A DNA stretch of 64,000 nt from Pseudopithomyces maydicus (taxonomy: Eukaryota; Ascomycota; Dothideomycetes; Pleosporales; Didymosphaeriaceae). Shown one piece after another: positions 1-9,750 of the stretch. The stretch spans positions 248,001 through 312,000 of the forward strand of contig JANTUC010000016.1 in NCBI GenBank assembly GCA_026873275.1, in the 5' to 3' direction. The number at the start of each line of letters is the position of its first letter. Positions within the stretch are counted from its first letter, which is position 1. Position numbers and translations under genes: made by a program. A model generated the notes under the pieces. It did no database searches and was not told the DNA's origin. It saw nothing but the letters and a program-made list of their open reading frames with translations.

Positions 1-3000
1 ACCGCCTGCATATTCGATATAAGGTCCCAGATACTTTCCACATGTAAGATTGGAAGGAGGTGTAAGTTGCAGTAACTCCGTGTCAGAACAGACAATAGAA
101 TCGTTGCCCACGCCTACGGTGATCATGCCCGCGATCAGGTAGGTTAGCGGCGAAACACGATACATGAAGATCCAGAAGTCAGGCAGTGCAGCCTTAGGCA
201 CGAGGACTCCACAGAACATAAGAATCAAGTAGAATACAAGCTGTCCGATATTGACAGCGGTGTCTACTTGGTCGATGCCCGCGATCAGGAGGTTGGACAT
301 GGTTGATGTAAATAGAAAGAAAAGCCACATGAACAGCCACATGAGCGCCGCGTTTTGATGCCCATGAGGACTGTACATGCCTATTGGAAAGTAGAATAAC
401 ACGTATGCTAAGACTGAGCCTATCGTTTGCCATAGAGCTTCCGTGACAATGGCTGAAAGGAGGAAGGCAGACCACGAGTACGTTTTTGATTGCCTCTCGC
501 GGGCTTCAAAAAGGATGCGTCGTGCGGAGAAGACCGGCAGGATTTGCTGCATAAGGTTGCTAAAATTCGTGAAAAGGAGGAAGATGGCAAAAAGGAGGGT
601 TTGCAGTCCCTGCAGGCTGTGTGAGGCGTTGGAGCAAGAGATGCTGATTATGAGAGCCGCGCCGCAGCAGAATACCAGCTTTGCCCATAAATAAGTTGGT
701 GTACGCCAGTAATCTATCATATCCCGTTTGAGGAGGACTTTGAACTGGAAGAAGAAAGGTGTTGCAAATTGAGAGGGGCCTGTAACAGAGGACGCTGGGG
801 GCGAGTTTGTCTTTTCTGGTAACTGGGAGCTTGTTGTAGCAGCAGTATCTGCATTGAAATTAGCCAATCGGCTTCGCACTTCCAAAAGCTCAGCGGATGC
901 ATTCCATAATTTGGAAAAGTGTGCCACTGCGTCGCGAGATGTGATCTCAAACAGCCATTCGGCCGGATTCTCGTCCACGCGGCATGGAGTAGCCCCCAGC
1001 CTTTCGAAGTAGGAAACAACAGTTCGCGATTCCTGTCCGATGGTCCCAAAGTACAAGGTTCTGCCTCCATCTGTAATAAATAATAGTTCATCGAACATGT
1101 TAAAGATCGCTGAAGAAGGTTGGTGAATAGTACAGATCACCGCTTGCCCATGGTGAGCTAAGGTTTGCAGAAGGGAGCAGATAGTCCAAGCAGATTGACT
1201 ATCCAGCCCAGAGGTCGGCTCGTCCAATATCAAAAGTTCGGGCTTTGCAGCCAGCTCGACTCCGATCGAAAGTCGCTTTCGCTGCTCAACATTCAGTCCT
1301 TGGCCAATATCTCCAACCATGGCATCGGATATACTTTCAAGCTCGAGGACACGTATTATCTCTTCGACATAATCCATCTTATCTTGCATTGACACATGTG
1401 GTGGCTGCCTTAATATGGCACTGAACTGTAAGGATTCACGAACGGTCGAAGTAGGGCAATGAATATCTTGTTGTTGAACGTATCCTGTTTTCCTCTGGAA
1501 ATCGGTCCTACGGGGCTGGCCGTTGTAATAAATTTCTCCAATTAGATTCCCCGTGGCTGTACGTCCGGACAATACATCTAGTAGTGTCGTCTTGCCCGCA
1601 CCCGTGGCTCCCATGAGTGCGGTTAGTTTACCGGGTCTGATCCAGCCATTGACCTCGCTCAACAACCGGCGCTGAACTTTGCCGTCTGTTATCTGGTAGG
1701 AGATATTGCTCCAATGTATCATCTTTTGTGCGCTCTGAAGGCCTTGTGGCATTTGACGACCTTCTTGCGCCATGTTACCGTGCTTTTCAGTTGTCACCTG
1801 CGGATTTTCTTCCTCATCACACCTTCTTGGGGGCTTCTTTGGCAAACCACTGTTAGGAGCATAAAGAAGGACCTCTCCACGAGGCTTTCTCGCCAAGATT
1901 ACCTCTGACGCAATCAAATGGATCACAAGAAACCCAATCATGAACAGAAACAATATCCACAAGTTCCTGGTCACGTCAGCAGCCGTTTCCAACTCAGTCA
2001 AGTTGCAAAAATAAACGTACCTCCAAACATGTAACTTGTGGAACTGAAACGTGTCGGCAAGGTGTTTATCGCCAAATACGGTATCCTCCCCACGAACAGC
2101 GCCTACCATTGCACAAACTTTCTGATCATCACGGATATCGACGTAACCTGGACCGGCTGGGACGAAATCAGAACACACAAACTTGCGATCACGAAACTAG
2201 CCACTTATGTCAGTTTCATTTATATCATCTGCCCGGTGTACATGATGAAGGCTGATAGAAGTTAAGCCACAATTGTCTGCTAGTCACTTACCTCGTTGAT
2301 CATCAAGCTCTCAAATAAGTATGATATGGGATTGAGATATCGAACCCACCGAAGCCAGCCATGCATGTAACGAACAGGTACTACGAAACCTGTATACGTG
2401 ATGAACAGGATGACAGTCACCCCGAAGGGCACCATTGTCTGAGTAATAGTACGCGCAAGCGAACCTACGCAGCGGAAAAACATAGACATGGTCATCATGC
2501 CAACGAATGAGAACAGCATGTAGATGAAGTATGCAGAGACAGTTCTGCGCAGGTTTGCCATGAAGTACAAGCATGTGTTGAAGGTGAGAGACGTGAAGAA
2601 TTTAGTGGGGATGTCGCATAGCAGCGCGGACAGGGAATCTGCGGCGGGACGGTAAAAGTTGTATCCGGCCTGCTTTTCCACCACTTTCCTCTGGCTCCAC
2701 ACGGATAGTATCTAGAGGAAATTAAGTAAGTTATAGCTGGTAATTGAGATCTTGAAGCCTACCTCGAAACCCGTCATGAAACTGTTCAGTAGAACTGAAT
2801 AAAATATCAAGATTCCCCGAGTCGAAATGCTGGCAGCATTGTCCTCTAGATTGTAAAAGACACTACCGACTATGAGTGCCATGATTATATTGCCCACAAC
2901 GAACGATATCGGAAGCGCGAGGTTGCTCTTTATGCGACGGACTCCGCGGCGCATACACAAGTCGAGTTGCGCTAGTGGGGATAGAACATACGACGATGCC

Positions 3001-4240
3001 CGCCTAGATATTCGGATTAGCCCTTATGTAACTGGCTTAAGGAAGAGTTTTGACGAGTTACCAGAGGCGTTTCTCTTGAGAATTTTTGATTGGATGCTCG
3101 CCCTCGAATCGAAGTATGTCTCGCGATAAATCCTTACTCTCATCGCTCTGAGCCCATAGTCTCGCAAAGTCATCAGCTGTCCGCGGAGGATGTTGTACCC
3201 TTGCGCTGACCAAATTTTCCGCTTCTTTGGGGTTAGTGAGCGATGTAAGAAAATCAGCAGTGGACATCTTAGAAGGACAGTCGAACCCTAGGCGTGTGAA
3301 GTAAGCTATAGCGTTTTGTTTTGACCCAAAGAAAATTTCCCGGCCTTCATATAGGACAAGTATCTTTTCGAAAAGATCTAAGATTGGCTCAGGTGTCTGA
3401 TATAGCGTAGCTATTGTTGTTGCGTTTTGATGGGTAGCAAAAGACCTCAGCACCTTCATTATAGTCAACGCTGTTGAGGAATCCATGCCTCGGGTGCTAT
3501 TGTCCCAGCACTGCAATGAGCTCCATCCTGTCAACACCTCTGCAATACTGACACGGCGCTTCTCTCCACCGCTGATACCTCGCTGTACTTCGTCGCCGAT
3601 CTTCGTGTTGGCAGCTGAGCCTAGGTGGAACATGGAAAGCACATCATTGCGCAATTTGGAGATGTATTCGTTACGGGAAGATTTTGAAGTCTGGACCGGT
3701 GTCCGGGATTCCGCAGAAAAGAGTACTGTTTCGGCGACTGTGAGTTCTGGGAAGTGCACATCTGTCTCCGCCGAGTACACACAGCTCCCGCGCATTTCTT
3801 TCCTGAGCGCCTTGGATGAAACGCCTTGGACACGTGTCAAAAACTCTGCAAATTTGCAAAAGAAGTTTTTGCATACCTTCGTAATTCACTTCCGACTCAG
3901 GCATTAAGTATAACCCTTGTGTTTCCAGAGCCAGAGTCTTGAGTAACGTCGAGCATCCACTTCCAGGCCTTCCCAAAACCAGCAGCATCTCCCCCTTCTC
4001 AACTAAACCGTCAATTCCATAGAGTATAGTAGTCTTGGTGTGCGAAGACCAAAGTGTATTTTTGAGAAAAGCGACAGTAGCACTGAAGAAAGTGCTGAAA
4101 AACCTGTCCTGTGTACTTCGACCTTGGACACTCAGGTTGCGGAATGAGACTCCGAATCGAATTGTGACTCGATCGGACCACAGCTGATTTTGAGTCTCTT
4201 CGAGTCCCTGAAACCAGACATCGATGCTCTTTCGTTCCAT
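1..4240 (-). CDS. PDR-type (ABCG) full-size ABC transporter, 3' end outside window
   Basis: ATP-driven plasma-membrane exporter of the fungal pleiotropic drug resistance family, layout NBD1-TMD1-NBD2-TMD2. Six exons fit by splice sites, phase and family conservation: 4240-3877, 3845-3062, 3003-2763, 2711-2292, 2196-2021 and 1966-1, giving 1317 residues. NBD1 has the degenerate PDR Walker A GRPGSGCST (about residue 90), signature ISGGEKRRVSIAE (about 212) and Walker B LQCWDNSTRGMD (about 232). NBD2 has a canonical Walker A GATGAGKTT (about 781), LNVEQRKRLSIG (about 886) and LLILDEPTSGLD (about 906). The extracellular loop before NBD2 keeps the family motif FVPAGPGY. Exon 6 is open to the window edge, so only the last few dozen residues are missing. 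The start at 4240 is uncertain: family members carry a longer N-terminus, and CTAAC just upstream could be a branch site of an unseen 5' intron. It probably exports the cluster product or gives self-resistance (inference). Confidence 0.93.
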
Positions 4241-4573
4241 GTTAGAACAAGATTGGTGTGTGTGCTCACAATGAAGGAGACAGATGGTGTCAACAGTGAT
4301 AATAGTAGAACAACGTGACCAGACGAGGACTTAGGTGTGTGTACTACAGTTCGTGTTTCATGTTGTCTGTGACCATTTTTGGGGATGCGAGCAATACTGA
4401 AATCACCCGCTGTTCGCATTTCTTTTTTTTTTCAATTCCAGCACATCCCTAATGCTGTCGACGCCAATTTGTCCAGGGGTATGCGGAGAGATTGCTCCGC
4501 CGCGCATTAACAGCGCCTCCGGATAAATCGCTTGCATATGCATCTCAGCCCACGGAGCAACCTGGGTGCTCAC

Positions 4574-4638
4574 CGTTTGCCTTATTTTCAGATGCAGAAT
4601 ATCGTTTGCCTTATACCAGTAATGAAAATACCGTTTGC
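4574..4638 (+). promoter_or_regulatory. Three spaced CGTTTGC motifs
   Basis: CGTTTGC occurs at 4574-4580, 4604-4610 and 4632-4638, each followed by a T/A-rich CTTAT-like tail, at spacings of 30 and 28 bases. The near-regular spacing in a divergent promoter resembles repeated transcription-factor sites. The factor is unknown and function is inferred from position only. Confidence 0.3.
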
Positions 4639-4675
4639 TTATTTCCAATGATCCGCTGCGTATTGTTATGCGAGT

Positions 4676-4713
4676 TTGACGCACGATAATTAAATTGACG
4701 CACGATAATTAAA
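4676..4713 (+). repeat. Perfect 19-bp tandem duplication
   Basis: TTGACGCACGATAATTAAA is present twice, head to tail, at 4676-4694 and 4695-4713 with no mismatch. It lies in the divergent promoter region. It may duplicate a regulatory site or simply be replication slippage. Confidence 0.85.
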
Positions 4714-4762
4714 GATATTGACACAGCAACAGAGAAAGGATTCAGTAGAATCCCGTTCTCCG

Positions 4763-4804
4763 TGGGTGGGTAAGACGGATCCACGGATCCGTCTTACCCA
4801 CCCA
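4763..4804. repeat. 42-bp perfect palindrome (20-bp arms, 2-bp loop)
   Basis: Left arm 4763-4782 begins TGGGTGGGTAAG and its exact reverse complement occupies 4785-4804, separated by AC at 4783-4784. Each arm contains a GGATCC core. It sits about 130 bases before the start codon of the membrane-protein gene, so it could be a dyad operator, a cruciform, or the footprint of a small inverted-repeat element. Confidence 0.9.
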
Positions 4805-4934
4805 TTGCTGCCGGTGCTCGGCCACTCACCATGCGCACCACCTTTATCATGAATATACACCCCACAATTCCCTCAGACATGGTATATGACAGCCTTGTCC
4901 TCTATTCTCCCCGTCACATCAAATTTCTGCCGCC

Positions 4935-6298
4935 ATGTCCGTGAATCTACCACCTGGCGTCCCGATCGGGAACATTCCGTTGATGCCTCCGCCTCATGGC
5001 CAGAAATCTGATTTCAATGCCCCTGCGCACGCTGTGAAGTCATTAGTCATTCTCAATGCCGTGTGGCTACCCCTAATGATCACCGTTGTTTTGATTCGTT
5101 TCATATCGAGGCAGTGGGTATCCCGACAGAAGTTTGCTCTGGATGACGGTAAGTACATTGATAACTAAAGACCCGTTGGTTATTAGTCCTAAGCTAATCA
5201 TGTACAAAGCCCTATGTCTGGTCGCGACCGTATGTGCTATTCAGTGATTCTTCAGTTGGCAGTTTGTTGACAACTTACAGGCCGGGTCCATAGTACATTC
5301 GGCGCTTCTCTTCGCTAGTAAGTGAATAATATTGGCATGCCGACGCCGACACTAAGATTAGAGCAGATGTGAAGATCGGTTATGGGCAGCACATGTATAA
5401 CATTCGACTGATAAGCATGACACCGGAGCGCCTCTTGCAACTTACTGTCGTGGAGACCATATACATTGTCATCATCTACTTCGTGAAGCTCTCCATTCTC
5501 ACTCTGTTCTACCGAATCTTCAATGTCAGCAACGCGTCCCGAATTCTCATCTGGGTCGGCATCGTCTTTTGTACCATCATTACTATTCCTTTCTTAGGCG
5601 TGGCCATCTCCAGAAATGTCAGATGCAACGGTCCCCGGGCTGTGTTCGAGAGCGTTTGTCATGCCAATATTACGAGCCTTACAACTGTTCTCTACAGTGC
5701 ATTGAACGTCGTGAGCGACTTCTACATTTTGTTCATTCCTATCAGGCAGGTGAAAAGCTTGCATATCAAAAGACATCGCAAGATGGGTCTCATTGCGGTT
5801 TTCATGGTCGGCTTTGTGTGAGTGAAAACTTAAATCGCGCTACGTACATCAGCTAACTCGTATAAAGGGCATGTGCAATGAGCGTCATCAGACTCGGATT
5901 CCTTGCCAGTGAATACGGACAAGGAGACCAATTTTACTCTGTTGGTTTAGTTTCTCATTTCACGTAAGATCCATTGACTTTACCATTGTGTGCGTTCTGA
6001 CTCGATCAATACTAGCACGGTCGAGATTAATCTGGCCATTGTATGCAGCTGCATGATATTTTTCCCGAGCTTCGTTCGAACAGGCAAGACAAGTGCTGAA
6101 AGTGCTGTTCGATACTTGCTATCCAAGACTGGGAAGAGCCGGAGTCAGGTACAGATTCCAGAGAGCGACGAGCAGCCGCCATTACCTACGTCGCACTCTG
6201 GAGATTGGAACAAGTTCCAAGCGCCTACCACCTTCGAGGCAGAGCTGCGGGACTTCGGTGACGGCGAGGATACCTTGATAAAGCATCCGACGCGATAG
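4935..6298 (+). CDS. Integral membrane protein with fungal rhodopsin-like (PTH11/SAT4-type) domain
   Basis: Multi-pass membrane protein of the large fungal family often annotated as integral membrane protein, rhodopsin domain; exact function is unknown for most members. Best exon model: 4935-5148, 5210-5229, 5281-5317, 5367-5817, 5868-5963 and 6016-6298, giving 366 residues with stop TAG. All introns are 49-61 nt. Donors include GTAAGT and GTATGT, and a CTAAC branch site is visible in the intron ending at 5867. Exon 2 is only 20 nt; this model is chosen because the alternative donor at 5244 gives an immediate stop. Family hallmarks are an acidic pair after the first helix (LDDALCLVAT), helices such as YIVIIYFVKLSILTLFYRIF, and TTVEINLAIVCSCMIFFPSF in the last helix. 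The C-terminal tail is polar and cytosolic. Such genes often sit in metabolite clusters, perhaps as sensors or transport helpers. Confidence 0.85.
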
Positions 6299-6995
6299 AC
6301 TTCGTCACCGGGATTGCTCCCTTTGACGGGCCTTCACTTTGGCTGAATTCATGGTCGATCTACTCATAATGTGTTGACTTTGGAGGAGCTTTTGCATACT
6401 TCTATGAAGATGAACTTGTCTAGATTTCTTTTTAAATGTCGCATCATGGTCTGTGTATGGTGTATTGATAAGGTCTATATGTACCGAGTGCCTAGTGCTA
6501 GTGCCATCTTCACAGGTGCTTCACTGGTGCGCTAGTCCCTATTCGGCTAGTCTGCTCATCGCACCACGCCGTATCCTCTAAAAGTGTGCAGTTACATACG
6601 TGAATTGGGTTTGCCAGTGTCAAGGGCGGTGCCGAATATCGACATGATTTTTACGACAGGATATATTCTTTAGCTATGATTGATGGATTTTAACTCAATC
6701 ACGGTGTATATCAAGTGAAGTGATCTTTATGTTCCTGAGCCTATTGATTGATCTTTGGAGCCTCTCTACTCGCACGTGACTGACCCGGCCTGATGGCACG
6801 TCCTGCATTTATTGGCTGTGTTCCGAAGGGTTTATTGCTTTGCCGCTTGACCCCCGCCCAATCCTAGCAAGCATAGCCGTGTACAACGAAAGGGATAAAT
6901 TGCATTGTTGCCTGCCCCACCCCATCACATCGCTCGTTCCTCACACCCTTTTCATTTTCCTCTTCTACAATTTCTTACACTCTTAATTACACGGG
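6299..6995. other. Intergenic region, promoter of the SDR gene
   Basis: No coding exon is recognised. The last 100 bases before the ATG at 6996 are strongly C/T-rich on the plus strand (runs such as CCTGCCCCACCCC and TTTTCATTTTCCTCTTC), the usual look of a fungal transcription-start region. Confidence 0.5.
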
Positions 6996-8084
6996 ATGGA
7001 TCCAGTCCTTGTGCTTGGCGGCTGCGGAGCTCTGGGCCACCATATCATCAAACAACTCCTGGAAACGAATAAGGCATCGGATGTGACTTGTTTTGATATC
7101 AGAACTGATGTCAATCGCGTGCCACGGGCAAAGTATATCGAAGGAAGCATTGCCTCGGAAAAAGATGTCCGTTCAGTCCTTGAAACCGTCAAGCCCAAGG
7201 TGATCATGCACACTGTGTCTCCGCAGCTCATGGGCCAAAAGAACACACAAGAATTGTATGAGAGAGTCAACGTAGGTGGAACAAAGATATTGCTCGACTG
7301 TATCGCCGAAACAGACTATGTTAAAGTCTTGATCTATACTTCCAGCTCGTCCGTTATCCACAACAACATCACCGACCTGGTGGAAGCTACCGAGGAGGGA
7401 CGTCTTTTCTACTGGCCCGAACAAACTGAGTTCTACAGCCATACCAAGGCTATGGCTGAAGACTTAATTCAAGGCGCGAACCGACGCAACGGCCTGCTCA
7501 CCACTAGGCTGCGTGGCTCCCTCTTGTTCGGCGAAGGTGATACAACAGCAACACCGCAAATGATCGCAAACGCGAGGACTGGTCGGACACGATTTCAAAT
7601 TGGTGACGGCACCAACCTCTTTGACTTGACCTATATTGGCAATACAGCCCACGCCCATATTCTGGCTGCAGAAGCCCTGCTCCGGGAATCTGACGGTCGT
7701 TCCGACTGCGACGGCCCCTTGAAAGTGAATGGGGAAGCGTTCTTCATCACGAACGATGAACACTGGCCTTTCTGGGATTTTGTTCGCACCATGGCCGCCG
7801 AGGCTGGTCATCCTGTTCCCAAGGACAAAGTGAGGGTGATACCGGCTTCAGTGTACTACGTCTTCGCCATTGTCGCGGAATGGGCTGTCTGGGCATTCAG
7901 CTTTGGATCTAAGGAATCCAATGTGAACCGCCGCATGGTGAAGTACCTCACCATGACTCGAACATTTGACATCTCGAAGGCGAAAGAGAGGCTCGGGTAC
8001 AGACCTCAGGTTAGTATGCAGGAAGGGATCAAGCGGGCTGTGCAGCATTATCTGGCGCACGAATCGGACAAGAAGTCGAATTGA
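6996..8084 (+). CDS. 3-beta-hydroxysteroid dehydrogenase / sterol C-4 decarboxylase-like SDR
   Basis: Intronless gene for a 362-residue extended short-chain dehydrogenase of the 3-beta-HSD/Erg26-like family. These enzymes use NAD(P)+ to oxidise the 3-hydroxyl of sterols or triterpenoids, in Erg26 with loss of the C-4 carboxyl. Seen directly: the N-terminal Rossmann glycine motif GGCGALG (residues 8-14), a serine cluster YTSSSS (114-119), the catalytic YSHTK (Tyr147, Lys151), and the family-diagnostic DLTYIGNTAHAH (210-221). A hydrophobic segment near residues 283-305 (IPASVYYVFAIVAEWAVWAF) fits the C-terminal membrane anchor of 3-beta-HSDs, so an ER location is likely. Length and motifs look complete and no key residue is missing. 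Lying between a membrane protein and a CYP7-like P450, it most likely works on a polycyclic terpenoid of the cluster rather than in housekeeping ergosterol synthesis (inference). Confidence 0.9.
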   Translation: MDPVLVLGGCGALGHHIIKQLLETNKASDVTCFDIRTDVNRVPRAKYIEGSIASEKDVRSVLETVKPKVIMHTVSPQLMGQKNTQELYERVNVGGTKILLDCIAETDYVKVLIYTSSSSVIHNNITDLVEATEEGRLFYWPEQTEFYSHTKAMAEDLIQGANRRNGLLTTRLRGSLLFGEGDTTATPQMIANARTGRTRFQIGDGTNLFDLTYIGNTAHAHILAAEALLRESDGRSDCDGPLKVNGEAFFITNDEHWPFWDFVRTMAAEAGHPVPKDKVRVIPASVYYVFAIVAEWAVWAFSFGSKESNVNRRMVKYLTMTRTFDISKAKERLGYRPQVSMQEGIKRAVQHYLAHESDKKSN

Positions 8085-8119
8085 TGTATATTCAATCTTT
8101 TCCAAACGTATCAGAGGGC

Positions 8120-8125
8120 AATAAA
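8120..8125 (+). terminator. AATAAA polyadenylation signal of the SDR gene
   Basis: AATAAA lies 36 bases after the SDR stop codon. A second AATAAA follows about 55 bases later within GGAATAAATGC. Position fits a 3'-end processing signal; fungal signals are loose, so this is tentative. Confidence 0.45.
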
Positions 8126-8727
8126 GATGGTTCTATATGCAATTCTCAGGCACGTATTATGTATTTGTCGTACGGAATAAATGCACTGAAAATCTTTCGC
8201 TCTCAAGCTTTGACAACCGATAGCAGACAGTAAGTACAAGGATATCCTTAGCTGCGACTCGGGATTGTTTCTTCCACCATCAACATACTAGTCTAGTAAT
8301 GTACCAGTCAATTTGAGCTGAGGCCTGGGGCTCTCCTCGTAATTCTTACCTGTATTTACTGGTAAGGCGTCAACCACAATTACATCTTTTATCCGTGGCC
8401 TCATTCCACCTCTGGCGGGTCCACATCCGGACATAGCCTCAGCAGGAGAAAATGCACCATCAACCCAGCAAAGATGCTGACAGAGCAAAGACCCGGGATA
8501 GCTTCAGGGCTGCTAAGGGTAATGAAAAGAAAGTCGCCTAAAGACGCCTGCATCATTCCACAGTGGGAGTATGTCAGAACAATAATGTTCATGGGCTGTC
8601 TAGTTTGAGAAAACACGGTCTACATAAGTATCTGACCAAAAGGCATACACATCTCTATCGGCAATCCTGGTGGCTAAGTGTCACGATGGTGATGGTTGCC
8701 ATGGGAAGCCCAAAGCTAAATTTGGAT

Positions 8728-8770
8728 GCGCAGTAGCTTATATTAAATGCAACCTACGTAGCTACTGCGC
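8728..8770. repeat. Inverted repeat, 11-bp arms, 21-bp spacer
   Basis: GCGCAGTAGCT at 8728-8738 is mirrored exactly by AGCTACTGCGC at 8760-8770. The spacer is AT-rich. It could form a hairpin or be a spaced dyad binding site; nothing else suggests a role. Confidence 0.7.
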
Positions 8771-9750
8771 TGCGAAACTAAGTTCTCAGCATTATGTATG
8801 GAGACTGCATGGTCCTGCCCCTGCCTTTAGAAACTGCGCTGGGGATATGGTTCACACATGCAGCAGGTAGAACTATACAGAAAACGACTTATGTTGTCAA
8901 TTTTCTATGACTGTTTGAACTTTTGATATGTTGCTATTGGCTTCGGCTGGCTCGTATCGGTCAGCAAAATCCCCTTCTTTGCATCTATTTGCATAGGGTC
9001 GTCCGGGCGAATGGAAAGCTGCAGGTAAGCGGAGTGAATCACTGAAAGCTCTGTGCAGCCTGGCGTCACCATGTCCTGTAGGCAAATGCTACTCTATCTT
9101 CAGGCAGATTCATGTACACGTATGTACAATTTTTTATGCATCCGTATTCATCGGCCAATCTAACATCCGTTTCTTGGGGTGGCCACCGCCGTGCATATGT
9201 GGGTTTTGGGGCCACTTTTGGATCAGACCTGTCAGTCAGCCTTACTGCAGGGATACCTGGTAGTCGATTCCGAAAAGGACGTGGAGATTGGTGACCCTTT
9301 CCGTGAAAGCAAGACAGATCATGGATCACTTCTACATGGTTATATTGGATGTTTCAGGGTTTGTCAACGTTGTTTGACTTTTTACCTTGTTTGCACGATT
9401 AAGGCAAATGGTAGCATATTTCTGTAAACCTAGACTAGCTGATGCATAACTCAATCCAGGGTGATTGACTTCTACTTCGTTTAATTTGAAAGTGCAATCA
9501 AGGCAAACGATATCTCAATCATGTAGGCGTAGACTGCGGCGATCCACGGTTTTACCCGGGTTATCTACCTCCTGCCTGGTTCGAATTGTATGAAGCTGTG
9601 GCGATGCTTAGTGGAACAAAAGGATGTGCCAAGTCGGAACAAGGGCAACTGTAAGCTCTTTTCTATATACCTAACTTTGAATTATTTGCAAATTCGCTTC
9701 CATTCACGTCGCTAAGGGAAAAAAGAAACCAGAGACTGCCTTGAACAATC

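Larger units (their letters stand above)
4241..4934. other. Divergent intergenic region between transporter and membrane-protein gene
   Basis: This stretch separates the minus-strand transporter from the plus-strand membrane protein and should hold both promoters. It has no convincing coding exon, but it carries three kinds of short repeats listed separately: CGTTTGC triplets, a 19-bp tandem duplication and a 42-bp perfect palindrome. A missing first exon of the transporter could lie here. Confidence 0.5.
8085..9750. other. 1.67-kb intergenic region without a recognised gene
   Basis: Base composition is ordinary. I see no family motif. A minus-strand reading frame at 8401-8616 encodes a hydrophobic stretch (GDFLFITL, then IFAGLMVHFLLLRL) that could be a membrane-protein relic or an exon. 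A plus-strand frame at 9179-9427 is also open but has no recognisable motif. Neither can be joined into a convincing model. The region should contain the promoter of the P450 at 9751. Confidence 0.4.

Noticed and set aside
194..694. Open frames on both strands overlapping the start of the window
   Set aside because: Shadows of the ABC transporter's second membrane domain, which is open without interruption on the minus strand from 1966 to 1.
8401..8616. Minus-strand hydrophobic open frame as a small membrane-protein gene
   Set aside because: No start context, no splice partners that extend it, and no family resemblance; kept only as a remark in the intergenic entry.
9066..9427. Overlapping frames on both strands near 9.1-9.4 kb
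   Set aside because: Mutually overlapping, short, without motifs; probably chance in a promoter region.
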